A DNA stretch of 64,000 bases from Streptomyces albireticuli (GCF_021228125.1 NZ_JAJQQS010000002.1:806001-870000); one strand, 5' to 3'. Shown: positions 29,274 through 43,528, counted from the stretch's first letter. Program-made: numbers and translations. The notes: a model not told the origin generated them from the sequence alone.

Positions 29274-30083
29274 GTGAGTGTGCTCGACGAGATCATCGAG
29301 GGCGTCCGCGCCGACCTCGCGGAGCGGCAGGCGCGCGTCAGCCTCGACGAGCTCAAGGAGCGGGCGGCCAAGGCCCCGCAGGCCAAGGACGGCGTAGCCG
29401 CCCTCCGCGGTGAGGGCGTCAGCGTCATCTGCGAGGTGAAGCGCTCCAGCCCCTCCAAGGGCGCGCTCGCCGCGATCGCCGACCCCGCCGGCCTCGCCGC
29501 GGACTACGAGGCGGGCGGCGCGGCCGTGATCAGCGTGCTGACCGAGCAGCGCCGTTTCGGCGGCTCGCTCGCCGACCTGGAGGCCGTCCGCGCCAAGGTC
29601 GACATCCCGATCCTCCGCAAGGACTTCATTGTCACGGCCTACCAGCTGTGGGAGGCGCGGGCCTACGGCGCCGACCTGGTGCTGCTGATCGTCGCCGCCC
29701 TGGAGCAGGAGGCGCTGGTCTCCCTGATCGAGCGGGCCGAGTCCATCGGCCTCACCCCGCTGGTCGAGGTGCACGACGAGGAAGAGGTCCAGCGCGCGGT
29801 GGAGGCCGGCGCCCGGATCATCGGTGTCAACGCCCGTAACCTCAAGACCCTCGAGGTCGACCGCGGCACCTTCGCCCGCGTCGCCCCCGAGATCCCGGAC
29901 GGCATCATCAAGATCGCCGAGTCCGGCGTGCGCGGCCCGCACGACCTCATCGCCTACGCCAACGACGGCGCCGACGCCGTCCTGGTCGGCGAGTCCCTGG
30001 TGACCGGCCGCGACCCCAAGGGCGCCGTGGCCGACCTGGTGGCCGCGGGCGCCCACCCGGCCCTGCGGCACGGGCGGGGCTGA
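29274..30083 (+). CDS. trpC: Indole-3-glycerol phosphate synthase
   Basis: A 269-residue (beta/alpha)8 enzyme that closes the indole ring from CdRP. Catalytic segments are [11 protein letters not shown] (Lys and Glu), PILRKDFIV and the C-terminal AESGVRG and [11 protein letters not shown] at 29274 has GGAAGGGGG about 11 nt upstream. It is monofunctional; the fused TrpF domain seen in E. coli is absent, fitting with PriA. A trpM-like small gene and trpB follow. Confidence 0.96.
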   Translation: MSVLDEIIEGVRADLAERQARVSLDELKERAAKAPQAKDGVAALRGEGVSVICEVKRSSPSKGALAAIADPAGLAADYEAGGAAVISVLTEQRRFGGSLADLEAVRAKVDIPILRKDFIVTAYQLWEARAYGADLVLLIVAALEQEALVSLIERAESIGLTPLVEVHDEEEVQRAVEAGARIIGVNARNLKTLEVDRGTFARVAPEIPDGIIKIAESGVRGPHDLIAYANDGADAVLVGESLVTGRDPKGAVADLVAAGAHPALRHGRG

Positions 30084-30091
30084 CGCCCCGG

Positions 30092-30313
30092 ATGACCCGC
30101 CGCCGCACCTGTCGCACAGGGCCGGGCCTGCGCCCGGCTCCCCTTGGCGCGCCCGCGGCCGGGCTGTCCGCCCAGAATTCTTACGCGCGCCTGGCCCGGG
30201 GCTGCCGCCCCCGGGGCTGCCGCGCGCCCGCGCGGCGCGTCCGCGGCCGTAGGGTGCGGTACCACATCGGTTGCGAGCCGGGGCAGGTCAACGGGCGCCG
30301 ATGGCGTAGCTGA
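30092..30313 (+). CDS. trpM: TrpM-like small protein between trpC and trpB
   Basis: A 73-codon ORF with the Arg/Cys-rich core [19 protein letters not shown], then [14 protein letters not shown]. In S. coelicolor a small gene, trpM, lies at this trpC-trpB position and its product affects tryptophan synthesis and differentiation (established, from memory). The position and the core sequence agree with that. The N-terminal 28 residues are low-complexity, so the true start may be internal. It starts 8 nt after the trpC stop, so it may be read by coupled translation. Confidence 0.6.
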   Translation: MTRRRTCRTGPGLRPAPLGAPAAGLSAQNSYARLARGCRPRGCRAPARRVRGRRVRYHIGCEPGQVNGRRWRS

Positions 30314-30369
30314 GCCGAAAGTCGCTCAGCCATACCATCAATCTCACTCATCTCCAGAGGAGATCAGGC

Positions 30370-31610
<1,241 letters not shown>

Positions 31611-31614
<4 letters not shown>

Positions 31615-32426
31615 GCGGCAACATCGAACTGCTGAACAGCACCCTGGCCGCGGCCCGGGCCGAGAACCGCGCCGCCCTCGTGGGCTACCTCCCGGCCGGC
31701 TTCCCGACCGTCGACGACGGCGTCCGCGCCGTCACCGCGATGCTCGAGGGCGGCTGCGACATCGTCGAGGTCGGGCTGCCGCACAGCGACCCGGTCCTCG
31801 ACGGCCCGGTCATCCAGACCGCCGACGACATCGCCCTGCGCGGCGGCCTCAAGATCGTCGATGTGCTCCGCACGGTCCGCGAGGCGCACGCCGCGACGGG
31901 CGCCCCGGTCCTGGTCATGACGTACTGGAATCCGGTGGACGCCTACGGCGTCGAGCGGTTCGCCGCCGACCTGGCCGCGGCCGGGGGAGCGGGCTGCATC
32001 CTTCCCGACCTCCCGGTCGAGGAGTCCGAGGTGTGGCGCAAGGCCGCCGAACAGCACGGCCTGGCCACGGTGTTCGTGGTCGCGCCGAGCAGCCGTGACG
32101 AACGGCTCGCCAGGATCACCGCCGCGGGCACCGGCTTCGTCTACGCCGCCTCCCTGATGGGCGTCACCGGCACCCGGGAGTCCGTCGGCCACGAGGCGCA
32201 GGAGCTGGTGCGCCGCACCCGCGCCGTGACGGAGCTGCCCGTCTGCGTCGGCCTCGGCGTCTCCGACGCCGCGCAGGCGGCCGAGGTCGCGCGGTTCGCC
32301 GACGGCGTCATCGTCGGCTCGGCCTTCGTCAAGCGCCTGCTGGAGGCCCCCGACCTGGAGGCGGGCCTGACCGCGGTCCGCGCCCTCGCGGGTGAACTCG
32401 CCGAGGGCGTACGCAAGCGCGCGTAA
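31611..32426 (+). CDS. trpA: Tryptophan synthase alpha subunit
   Basis: A 271-residue (beta/alpha)8 lyase that releases indole from indole-3-glycerol phosphate. Catalytic Glu 53 ([10 protein letters not shown]) and Asp 64 (LDGPVIQ) are in place, and the phosphate loops GVTGTR and GLGVSDAAQ are seen. GTG at 31611 overlaps trpB. A terminator hairpin follows 21 bp after the stop. Confidence 0.97.
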
Positions 32427-32446
32427 CTCTTTTGATGGAACCGGCG

Positions 32447-32475
32447 ACCGGGGGCGCGCAGGCCGCGCCCCCGGT
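32447..32475 (+). terminator. Terminator of the trp cluster
   Basis: accgggggcgcg (32447-32458) pairs exactly with cgcgcccccggt (32464-32475) around a 5-nt loop, followed by tcgttgt. It separates trpA from the DsbA-like gene. Confidence 0.78.
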
Positions 32476-32490
32476 TCGTTGTACAGGGAC

Positions 32491-33270
32491 GTGAGCCAGA
32501 AGAACTCTGAGGGAAAGCGCAGCGCCCGTGAGCGCCTGCAGGAACAGCGCCGGAAGGAGGAGAGCCGCACCAAGCGCAAGCGGACCCTGATCGCCGCCGT
32601 GGTCGTGGTGGCCGTCCTCGGCGCCGGCGCGGGCATCGCCGCCCTGGTCGCCGGTGGCGGGAGCGACAAGAAGAAGACCGCCGGCCCGCTGGTCGCCCCG
32701 CAGGGCGCCACCGGCAAGGACACCGTGACCATCCCGGTCGGCAAGCCCGACGCCAAGTCCACCCTGACCGTCTACGAGGACTTCCGCTGCCCCGGCTGCG
32801 GCCAGTTCGAGCTCGGCTTCCGCGACACCATCCGCGACCTGGAGGCCAAGGGGCAGCTCAAGACCGACTACCACCTGGTCACGCTGATCGACGGCAACCT
32901 CCGCGGCTCCGGCTCGCTCAACGCCGCCAACGCCGCCGCGTGCGCCCAGGACGCCGGGAAGTTCGCCGCGTACCACGACCTGCTCTTCAAGAACCAGCCG
33001 CAGGAGACGGACGACGCCTTCGGCAAGAAGTCCCGCCTGATCGAGCTGTCCGGCCAGGTCCCCGGCCTGGACACCCCCGCCTTCCGCAAGTGCGTCGAGG
33101 ACGGCACCCACGACAGCTGGGTGAAGAAGTCCCACGAGGCGTTCAGCAAGTCCGCCTACCACGCCACCCCGACCGTGCTCCTGAACGGCAAGGACGTCTA
33201 CGGCGACCAGAAGAACCCGCTGACCCCCGACAAACTGCGCCAGATGGTCACGGCCAACGCCAAGGGCTGA
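32491..33270 (+). CDS. Membrane-anchored DsbA-like thioredoxin-fold protein (third paralogue)
   Basis: A 259-residue protein with a Lys/Arg-rich cytoplasmic N-terminus (30 residues), one transmembrane helix (about 32-55) and an external DsbA-like domain. The active-site CPGC is at 100-103 and the cis-Pro region ATPTVLLNG is near 225. A second Cys pair (AACAQD and KCVEDG) occurs in the helical insert. The GTG at 32491 sits just after the trpA terminator. lgt follows, so this protein may be linked to envelope biogenesis. The extra cysteines are absent in the two copies at the left end. Confidence 0.88.
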   Translation: MSQKNSEGKRSARERLQEQRRKEESRTKRKRTLIAAVVVVAVLGAGAGIAALVAGGGSDKKKTAGPLVAPQGATGKDTVTIPVGKPDAKSTLTVYEDFRCPGCGQFELGFRDTIRDLEAKGQLKTDYHLVTLIDGNLRGSGSLNAANAAACAQDAGKFAAYHDLLFKNQPQETDDAFGKKSRLIELSGQVPGLDTPAFRKCVEDGTHDSWVKKSHEAFSKSAYHATPTVLLNGKDVYGDQKNPLTPDKLRQMVTANAKG

Positions 33271-33271
33271 G

Positions 33272-33363
33272 CCCTGCCGGGCCGGGCGGCCGGGCGCCGG
33301 GCCCGCCGGTGCGTTACGCAGCTGTTGTGCCGGGTGGGTTGCCGCGTTCCCGGCCCGGCAGGG
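33272..33363. repeat. 15-bp perfect inverted repeat upstream of lgt, 62 bp apart
   Basis: ccctgccgggccggg (33272-33286) is exactly complementary to 33349-33363. The left arm touches the DsbA stop and the right arm ends 16 bp before the lgt ATG. It can form a large stem-loop in RNA that would end the dsbA transcript or shape the lgt leader. Confidence 0.6.
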
Positions 33364-33379
33364 TAGCGTCGGTGCTGCC

Positions 33380-34243
33380 ATGGAAATCGCTTACATTCCC
33401 AGCCCGTCGACCGGGGTGGTCCATCTCGGACCGGTCCCGCTGCGCGGCTACGCCTTCTGCATCATCATCGGCGTCTTCGTCGCCGTCTGGCTCGGCAACC
33501 GACGCTGGATCGCACGGGGCGGCCGGGCGGGCACGGTCGCCGACATCGCCGTGTGGGCGGTGCCCTTCGGGCTCGTCGGCGGTCGCCTCTACCACGTGAT
33601 CACCGACTACGAGCTGTACTTCGGTGAGGGCCGTGACTGGGTCAACGCCTTCAAGATCTGGGAGGGCGGCCTGGGCATCTGGGGCGCCGTCGCCCTGGGC
33701 GCCGTCGGCGCCTGGATCGGCTGCCGGCGCCGTGGCATCCCGCTGCCGGCCTGGGCGGACGCCCTCGCCCCCGGCCTGGCCGTGGCCCAGGCCATCGGCC
33801 GCTGGGGCAATTGGTTCAACCAGGAGCTGTACGGCAAGGCCACCGACCTGCCGTGGGCCCTCAAGATCGACGCGGACCCCGCGATCGGCCGCGTCGCCGG
33901 TACGTACCACCCGACGTTCCTCTACGAGTCGCTGTGGTGCCTGGCCGTCGCGGCGCTGGTGATCTGGGCGGACCGCCGCTTCACCCTCGGTCACGGCCGT
34001 GCCTTCGCCCTCTACGTGGCCGCGTACACCGTCGGCCGCTTCTGGTTCGAGTACCTCCGTGTCGACGACGCCCACCACGTCCTGGGCCTGCGGCTCAACG
34101 GCTGGACGTCGATCGTGGTCTTCATCGGCGCCGTCGTCTACATGGTGCTCTCGGCCAAGCGGCGCCCCGGCCGCGAGGCCGTGGTGGAGCCCGCCGCGGC
34201 CGAGGACGCCGGGATGTCCCCGGAGCCCGCGAAGAAGGCCTGA
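33380..34243 (+). CDS. lgt: Prolipoprotein diacylglyceryl transferase
   Basis: A 287-residue multi-spanning enzyme that transfers diacylglycerol to the lipobox Cys of prelipoproteins, the first step of lipoprotein maturation. The Lgt signature GRWGNWFNQELYG is at about residue 139, with GGRLYH and WEGGLGIWGA before it and RFWFEYLRVD near the end. The C-terminus has a short Ala/Glu tail. ATG at 33380. The GH113-like lipoprotein at 47.2 kb would be a client. Confidence 0.95.
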   Translation: MEIAYIPSPSTGVVHLGPVPLRGYAFCIIIGVFVAVWLGNRRWIARGGRAGTVADIAVWAVPFGLVGGRLYHVITDYELYFGEGRDWVNAFKIWEGGLGIWGAVALGAVGAWIGCRRRGIPLPAWADALAPGLAVAQAIGRWGNWFNQELYGKATDLPWALKIDADPAIGRVAGTYHPTFLYESLWCLAVAALVIWADRRFTLGHGRAFALYVAAYTVGRFWFEYLRVDDAHHVLGLRLNGWTSIVVFIGAVVYMVLSAKRRPGREAVVEPAAAEDAGMSPEPAKKA

Positions 34244-34284
34244 CGGCCGCCCGGTGGCTGCTGCCGATCGCCCGGTGACCGGCA

Positions 34285-34356
34285 CCCGATCGGCACCTCG
34301 ATCGGGGCTTTGATCGGCACCTTGCTCGGCACCCTGATCGGCACCTTGATCGGCAA
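34285..34356. repeat. Six-copy 12-bp imperfect tandem repeat
   Basis: Six consecutive 12-nt units with consensus cytGATCGGCAC run without gaps from 34285 to 34356, 42 bp after lgt. Units are identical at the core GATCGGC with few changes. It is outside any convincing gene and its role is unknown. Confidence 0.75.
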
Positions 34357-34508
34357 CAGCGAGGGAATTTTCCGGGCCTCTCCACAAACCCGCAGGTCAG
34401 CGAGGTAAGTTCGGCCTTCCTTGCTAGCGGATCATGGCCGTTCGTGCGTACCTTCGATTTGTCGGGGCGGGCGACGGGCCCTTCCCGAGGGGAAGGGAGC
34501 CACCGGAG

Positions 34509-35240
34509 ATGTCTGTCCTGGAAGCCGTTGCCGCACCGCACGTAGCGCACCGCGACAACCACACGCACCGTGACGTGAACGGCGGCTGGCTGCGGCCGGC
34601 GGTCTTCGGTGCGATGGACGGCCTGGTCTCCAACGTCGCCCTGATGGCCGGTGTCGCGGGCGGCACCGCCTCCTCCGGCACGATCGTGATCGCCGGTCTC
34701 GCGGGCCTCGCCGCCGGTGCCTTCTCCATGGCCGCCGGTGAGTACACCTCCGTCGCCTCGCAGCGCGAGCTGGTCCTCGCCGAGCTGGAGATCGAGCGCC
34801 GCGAGCTGCGCAAGCACCCCGCCGACGAGCTGGCGGAGCTGGCCGCGCTCTACGAGTCGCGGGGCGTCGAGCCCGAGCTCGCGCTCGAGGTCGCCATGCA
34901 GCTGTCCCGCGACCCCGAGCAGGCGCTGGAGATCCACGCCCGCGAGGAGCTCGGCATCGACCCCTCCGACCTGCCGTCCCCGGCGGTCGCCGCCGTCTCC
35001 TCCTTCGGCTCCTTCGCGCTCGGCGCCCTGCTGCCGCTGCTGCCCTACCTGCTGGGCGCCACCCAGCTGTGGCCCGCCGTGCTCCTCGCCCTGCTCGGAC
35101 TCTTCGCCTGCGGGGCCGTCGTGGCCCGGGTGACGGCACGCAGCTGGTGGTACAGCGGCCTCCGTCAGCTGCTGCTCGGCGGAGCCGCCGCCGGTGTGAC
35201 TTACCTCCTCGGTATTGCGTTCGGCGCCACCTTGGGGTGA
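34509..35240 (+). CDS. VIT1/CCC1 family metal transporter
   Basis: A 243-residue protein with five likely helices. It matches the VIT1/CCC1 family (vacuolar iron/Mn transporter type): DGLVSNVALMAGVAGG in helix 1, AGAFSMAAGEYTSVASQRE, the cytoplasmic helical insert (ELEIERRELRKHP...EEL) that binds metal, and AVAAVSSFGSFALGALLP. ATG at 34509. Iron or manganese is the expected substrate; direction and metal are not shown. Confidence 0.86.
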   Translation: MSVLEAVAAPHVAHRDNHTHRDVNGGWLRPAVFGAMDGLVSNVALMAGVAGGTASSGTIVIAGLAGLAAGAFSMAAGEYTSVASQRELVLAELEIERRELRKHPADELAELAALYESRGVEPELALEVAMQLSRDPEQALEIHAREELGIDPSDLPSPAVAAVSSFGSFALGALLPLLPYLLGATQLWPAVLLALLGLFACGAVVARVTARSWWYSGLRQLLLGGAAAGVTYLLGIAFGATLG

Positions 35241-35243
35241 TGC

Positions 35244-35263
35244 TTATGCGGGCTGCCGCATAA
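35244..35263. terminator. Hairpin right after the VIT1-like gene
   Basis: ttatgcgg (35244-35251) pairs exactly with ccgcataa (35256-35263), with a 4-nt loop, 3 bp past the stop codon. It is unusually AT-containing for this genome. Its right end overlaps the GlnR-like operator by a few bases. Confidence 0.5.
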
Positions 35264-35297
35264 CGTCAGCGTTACCTCGCGGTTTCAAGCCCTTGAC
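35260..35297 (-). promoter_or_regulatory. GlnR-like operator upstream of gltB
   Basis: Four pentamers are spaced exactly 6 nt apart. Read on the minus strand they are GTCAA-n6-GAAAC-n6-GTAAC-n6-GTTAT. GlnR of Streptomyces binds alternating GTnAC and GAAAC boxes with 6-nt spacers (established, from memory); two boxes here are perfect and two are degenerate. It is 257 bp upstream of the chosen gltB start. It could make glutamate synthase nitrogen-regulated. The rest of 35241-35553 shows no clear core promoter to me. Confidence 0.5.
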
Positions 35298-35553
35298 GAT
35301 CGGGCACAATCCGGAAGCGCAGCGGGCAACGCCGCCCGTGCTGCGCTGTGTCCGGCGTGGCCGGGCCGGGCGATCCCTCGGCCTCCGGAGCTCGCCACCT
35401 CGTCCGCAGTGTCCACATGCTGGATTGAATCGTCCGCTTTCCGAGAAGCGGCCCATCATGTAACCTGCACCAAATTTTCTTTCCGCAGAGGGCCAACGTC
35501 GTCCCTCGGCACATGCACATGCCATGACTGCCATGACGACGACGGGAGAGCCG

Positions 35554-38500
35554 ATGCGTCCCTTGTTTGCCGCATCCCACCCCGCCCAGCAGGGGATGTA
35601 CGACCCGCGGAACGAGCACGACGCCTGTGGCGTGGGCTTCGTCGCGACCCTCACCGGCGAGGCGAGCCACACGCTCGTGGAGCAGGCCCTCACCGTTCTG
35701 CGGAATATGGAACACCGCGGCGCCACGGGCTCCGAGCCCGACTCGGGCGACGGCGCGGGCATCCTCCTCCAGGTCCCCGACGCCTTCCTGCGCCGAAGCG
35801 TCGCCTTCACCCTCCCCGAGGCCGGCGCCTACGCCGTCGGCATCGCCTTCCTCCCCGCCGACGAGGCCGCGGCGGACACCGCGGTCTCGCACATCGAGAC
35901 GCTCGCGGCCGAGGAGGACCTCACGGTCCTCGGCTGGCGCGACGTCCCCGTCACCCCCGACCTGCTCGGCAACGGCGCCCGCACCACGATGCCCGCCTTC
36001 CGCCAGCTCTTCGTCTCCGGCGACGCGGCCGACGGGACCCGGCTCAGCGGCATCGCCCTCGACCGCAAGGCGTTCGTGCTGCGCAAGCGCGCCGAGCGCG
36101 AGGCCGGCGTCTACTTCCCCTCCCTGTCCTCCCGCACCCTCGTCTACAAGGGAATGCTCACCACCGGACAGCTGGAGCCCTTCTTCCCGGACCTCTCCGA
36201 CCGGAGCTTCGCCACCGCCATCGCCCTGGTCCACTCCCGCTTCTCCACCAACACCTTCCCGAGCTGGCCGCTCGCCCACCCCTACCGGTTCGTCTCCCAC
36301 AACGGTGAGATCAACACCGTCCAGGGCAACCGAAACTGGATGCGGGCCCGCGAATCCCAGCTGGCCTCCGGCCTGTTCGGCGACGACGACAACCTCACGC
36401 GGACCTTCCCCGTCTGCACCCCCGGCGCCTCCGACTCCGCCTCCTTCGACGAGGTCCTGGAGCTGCTCCACCTCGGCGGCCGCTCCCTGCCGCACAGCGT
36501 CCTGATGATGATCCCCGAGGCCTGGGAGAACCACGCCTCCATGGACCCGGCCCGGCGCGCCTTCTACCAGTACCACTCCACCCTCATGGAGCCCTGGGAC
36601 GGACCCGCCTGCGTCACCTTCACCGACGGCACCCTCGTCGGCGCCGTCCTCGACCGCAACGGCCTGCGCCCCGGCCGCTACTGGGTCACCGACGACGGCC
36701 TCGTCGTCCTCTCCTCCGAGGTCGGCGTCCTCGACATCGACCCCGCCAAGGTCGTCCGCAAGGGCCGCCTCCAGCCCGGCCGGATGTTCCTCGTCGACAC
36801 CGAGGAGCACCGCATCATCGAGGACGACGAGATCAAGGCCCAGCTCGCCGCCGAACAGCCCTACGGGGACTGGCTGGAGGCCGGCCTGATCGACCTCGCC
36901 GACCTCCCCGAGCGCGAGCACATCGTGCACACCCACGCCTCGGTCACCCGCCGCCAGCAGACCTTCGGCTACACCGAGGAGGAGCTCCGCGTCATCCTCG
37001 CCCCCATGGCCAGGACCGGCGCCGAACCCATCGGCTCCATGGGCACGGACTCCCCGATCGCGGCCCTCTCCGAGCGCCCCCGGCTGCTCTTCGACTACTT
37101 CACCCAGCTGTTCGCGCAGGTCACCAACCCGCCGCTGGACGCCATCCGCGAGGAGCTCGTCACCTCGCTGATCTCCTCCCTGGGCCCCGCGCGCAACCTC
37201 CTCGACCCGACCGCGGCCTCCTGCCGCAGCGTCACCCTGCCCTTCCCCGTCATCGACAACGACGAGCTCGCCAAGCTCATCCACATCAACGCCGACGGCG
37301 ACCTGCCCGGCCTGAAGGCCGTCACCCTCGCCGGCCTCTACCGCGTCGGCGGCGGCGGCGAGGCGCTCGCCGCCCGCCTGGAGGCCGTCTGCGCCGAGGC
37401 CGACGCCGCCATAGCGGCCGGCGCCCGCCTGATCGTGCTCTCCGACCGGCACTCCGACGCCGAGCACGCCCCGATCCCCTCCCTGCTGCTCACCTCGGCC
37501 GTCCACCACCACCTCATCCGCACCAAGCAGCGCACCCAGGTGGGCCTGCTGGTCGAGGCCGGCGACGTCCGCGAGGTCCACCACGTCGCCCTGCTCATCG
37601 GCTACGGCGCCGCCGCCGTCAACCCGTACCTCGCGATGGAGTCCGTCGAGGACCTCGTCCGCGCCGGCACCTACTTCCGCGACCTGCCGGACACCGGGGC
37701 CGAGGACGCCATCCGCAACCTCATCAAGGCCCTGGGCAAGGGCGTCCTCAAGGTCATGTCCAAGATGGGCATCTCCACCGTCGCCTCCTACCGCGGCGCC
37801 CAGGTCTTCGAGGCCGTCGGCCTGGCCGGCGAATTCGTCGACACCTACTTCCACGGCACCGCCACCAAGATCGGCGGCATCGGCCTGGACGTCGTCGCCC
37901 AGGAGGTCGCGGCCCGCCACGCCAAGGCCTACCCCGCCACCGGCATCGCGGCCAGCCACCGCCGCCTCGACATCGGCGGCGAGTACCAGTGGCGTCGCGA
38001 GGGCGAACCCCACCTCTTCGACCCCGACACCGTCTTCCGGCTCCAGCACGCGACCCGCGCCCGCCGCTACGACATCTTCAAGCAGTACACGGCGCGCGTG
38101 AACGAGCAGTCCGAGCGGCTGATGACGCTCCGCGGCCTCTTCGGCCTGGCCGGTGACCGCCCCGCGGTCCCCCTGGACGAGGTCGAGCCCGTCAGCGAGA
38201 TCGTCAAGCGCTTCTCCACCGGCGCCATGTCCTACGGCTCCATCTCCCGCGAGGCCCACGAGACCCTCGCCATCGCCATGAACCAGCTGGGCGGCAAGTC
38301 CAACACCGGTGAGGGCGGCGAGGACCCCGAGCGCCTCCACGACCCGGCCCGCCGCTCCAGCATCAAGCAGGTCGCCTCCGGCCGCTTCGGCGTGACCAGC
38401 GAATACCTGGTCAACTCCGACGACATCCAGATCAAGATGGCCCAGGGCGCCAAGCCCGGTGAGGGCGGCCAGCTGCCCGGCCACAAGGTCTACCCCTGGG

Positions 38501-40129
38501 TCGCGAAGACCCGGCACTCCACCCCGGGCGTCGGCCTGATCTCACCGCCCCCGCACCACGACATCTACTCCATCGAGGACCTCGCCCAGCTCATCCACGA
38601 CCTCAAGAACGCCAACCCCGAGGCCCGCATCCATGTGAAGCTGGTCTCCGAGGTGGGCGTCGGCACGGTCGCCGCCGGTGTGTCCAAGGCGCACGCGGAC
38701 GTCGTCCTCATCTCGGGCCACGACGGCGGTACGGGCGCCTCCCCGCTGACCTCCCTCAAGCACGCGGGCGGCCCCTGGGAGCTCGGCCTCGCCGAGACCC
38801 AGCAGACCCTGCTCCTCAACGGCCTGCGCGACCGCATCGTGGTGCAGGCCGACGGCCAGCTCAAGACCGGCCGCGACGTGATCATCGCCGCCCTCCTGGG
38901 CGCCGAGGAGTTCGGCTTCGCCACCGCGCCGCTGGTCGTCTCCGGCTGCGTCATGATGCGCGTCTGCCACCTCGACACCTGCCCCGTCGGCATCGCCACC
39001 CAGAACCCCGTGCTGCGCGAGCGGTTCTCGGGCAAGGCCGAATTCGTCGTCAACTTCTTCGAGTTCATCGCCGAGGAGGTCCGTGAGCTCCTCGCCGAGC
39101 TGGGCTTCCGCAGCCTGGAGGAGGCCGTCGGCCACGCCGAACTCCTCGACACCGGCAAGGCCGTCAGCCACTGGAAGGCCCAGGGCCTGGACCTGGCACC
39201 GCTGCTGCACGTCCCCGAGCTCCCCGAGGGCGCCGTCCGCCACCGCGTCACCGAGCAGGACCACGGCCTGGCCAAGGCCCTCGATAACGAGCTCATCGAA
39301 CTCGCCGCCGACGCCCTCGCCGTGACCACCGCGGAGGACGCCCGCCCCGTCCGCGCCCAGGTGCCCATCCGCAACATCAACCGCACCGTCGGCACCATGC
39401 TCGGCCACCAGGTGACCCGGCGGTTCGGCGGCGCCGGACTGCCCGACGACACCGTCGACATCACCTTCACCGGCTCCGCCGGCCAGTCCTTCGGCGCCTT
39501 CCTGCCCCGCGGCGTCACCCTGCGCCTGGAGGGCGACGCCAACGACTACGTCGGCAAGGGCCTCTCCGGCGGCCGGATCGTCGTCCGCCCCGACCGCGGC
39601 GCCGACCACCTCGCCGAGTACTCGGTCATCGCCGGCAACACCCTCGCCTACGGCGCCACCGGCGGCGAGCTCTTCCTCCGGGGCCGGGTCGGCGAGCGGT
39701 TCTGCGTCCGCAACTCCGGCGCCACCGTCGTCTCCGAGGGCGTCGGCGACCACGGCTGCGAGTACATGACGGGCGGCCGCGCCGTCGTCCTCGGCGAGAC
39801 CGGCCGCAACTTCGCGGCCGGCATGTCCGGCGGCGTCGCCTACGTCATCGACCTCGACCCCGACAACGTCAACAAGGAGCTGGCCGGCGCCGTCGACACC
39901 CTCGACGCCGACGACCGGCAGTGGCTGCACGACGTCGTGCGCCGCCACCACGAGGAGACCGCCTCCACCGTCGCGGCCCGCCTCCTCGCCGACTGGGACG
40001 CTGCGGCCGACCGCTTCCGCAAGATCGTCCCGGCCACCTACAAGGCAGTGCTCGCCGCCAAGGACGCCGCCGAGCGAGCGGGTCTCTCCGAGAACGAGAC
40101 CCACGAGAAGATGATGGAGGCGGCGACTC

Positions 40130-40137
<8 letters not shown>
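35554..40137 (+). CDS. gltB: Glutamate synthase, large (alpha) subunit
   Basis: About 1527 residues. The enzyme makes two glutamates from glutamine and 2-oxoglutarate. Its order is: an N-terminal type II amidotransferase ([10 protein letters not shown], with nucleophile Cys 25 exposed after propeptide removal), a central domain, an FMN/2-oxoglutarate barrel with the 3Fe-4S Cys motif ([15 protein letters not shown]), and a C-terminal beta-helix domain. ATG at 35554 was chosen for the GGGAGAG Shine-Dalgarno 5 nt upstream; ATGs at 35524 and 35533 are in frame. gltD overlaps by 8 nt. A GlnR-like box lies upstream. Confidence 0.96.
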
Positions 40138-41590
<1,453 letters not shown>

Positions 41591-41606
41591 CGCGCCCCCC
41601 CGAACA

Positions 41607-41647
41607 CGCGACGCCCGCCCTTCCCCGACCAGGAGGCGGGCGTCGCG
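41607..41647. terminator. Bidirectional terminator between gltD and the exopolysaccharide-like locus
   Basis: cgcgacgcccgcc (41607-41619) pairs exactly with ggcgggcgtcgcg (41635-41647) around a 15-nt loop. It separates the converging gltD and the concanavalin-like gene, so it can end both. Confidence 0.8.
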
Positions 41648-41669
41648 GCATTCCCGTACCGGACGGCCG

Positions 41670-42334
41670 TCAGCCGTCCAGCGGCCGCACCACCAGATCC
41701 CGGAACTCCACCTTGGCGTCCTCCGAGTACACCCCGACCGCCCCCTCCAGATAAGGGCGCTCGTCGTCCTGGTAGGCCACCAGCCCCTTCCCGTCGACGC
41801 TCACCTCCATCCGGGCCCCGCGCTGCGCGATCCGCACCTGGGACCACTCACCGACCGGGAAGCTCCCCGCGCCGGTCGCCAGGAAGCGCTGCCCGCCGCC
41901 GTACGCGGGGTCCCGCTTGCCGAGCTCCCAGCCGTTGGGCTTCAGGGTGATGTAGTAGAAGTGCTCCGGATCGGTGTACGCCCAGACCAGCCACGGCACC
42001 TCCCACGGGTTGGGGCGCGGGGTCCGCAGCTGGTCGACCGTCCGCATCCGCGCCCGGAAGTCCACCGCCCCGTACCGCGCGGTGGAGACGATCAGCCCGG
42101 CGTGGGTCTCCTCGGCGACCGTGGCCGGCTTGGGCGCGAGCTCCAGGCCGTCGTGGCGGCCGATGTTCTCGCCGTGCCCGTCGAACACCGACCGCCACGG
42201 GCCGTGGACCGATCCCTCGGCCCACGGCCGTTCCGGCCCTCCGTCGTCCCCCCACAGCGCGCTCACCGCCAGGGCGGCGCCCGCCACCACGGCGGCGGCG
42301 AGCAGTGCGAGGCCGAGCAGCCGGTGAACTCTCG

Positions 42335-42338
<4 letters not shown>
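41670..42338 (-). CDS. Secreted/anchored concanavalin-like (LamG/DUF1080-type) protein
   Basis: A 222-residue protein with an N-terminal hydrophobic helix (about residues 8-30) acting as signal or anchor. The rest is a beta-rich jelly-roll pattern: FRARMRTVDQLR, WLVWAYTDPEHFYYITLKPNG, WSQVRIAQRGARMEVSVDG and a terminal GAVGVYSEDAKVEFRDLVV. This layout is typical of carbohydrate-binding or lyase-type concanavalin folds. I see no clear catalytic Glu/Asp pattern, so it may only bind sugar. The ATG overlaps the upstream epimerase stop by 4 nt. It is the last gene of the leftward operon, where it would act on or bind the exported polymer. Confidence 0.7.
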
Positions 42339-43528
<1,190 letters not shown>

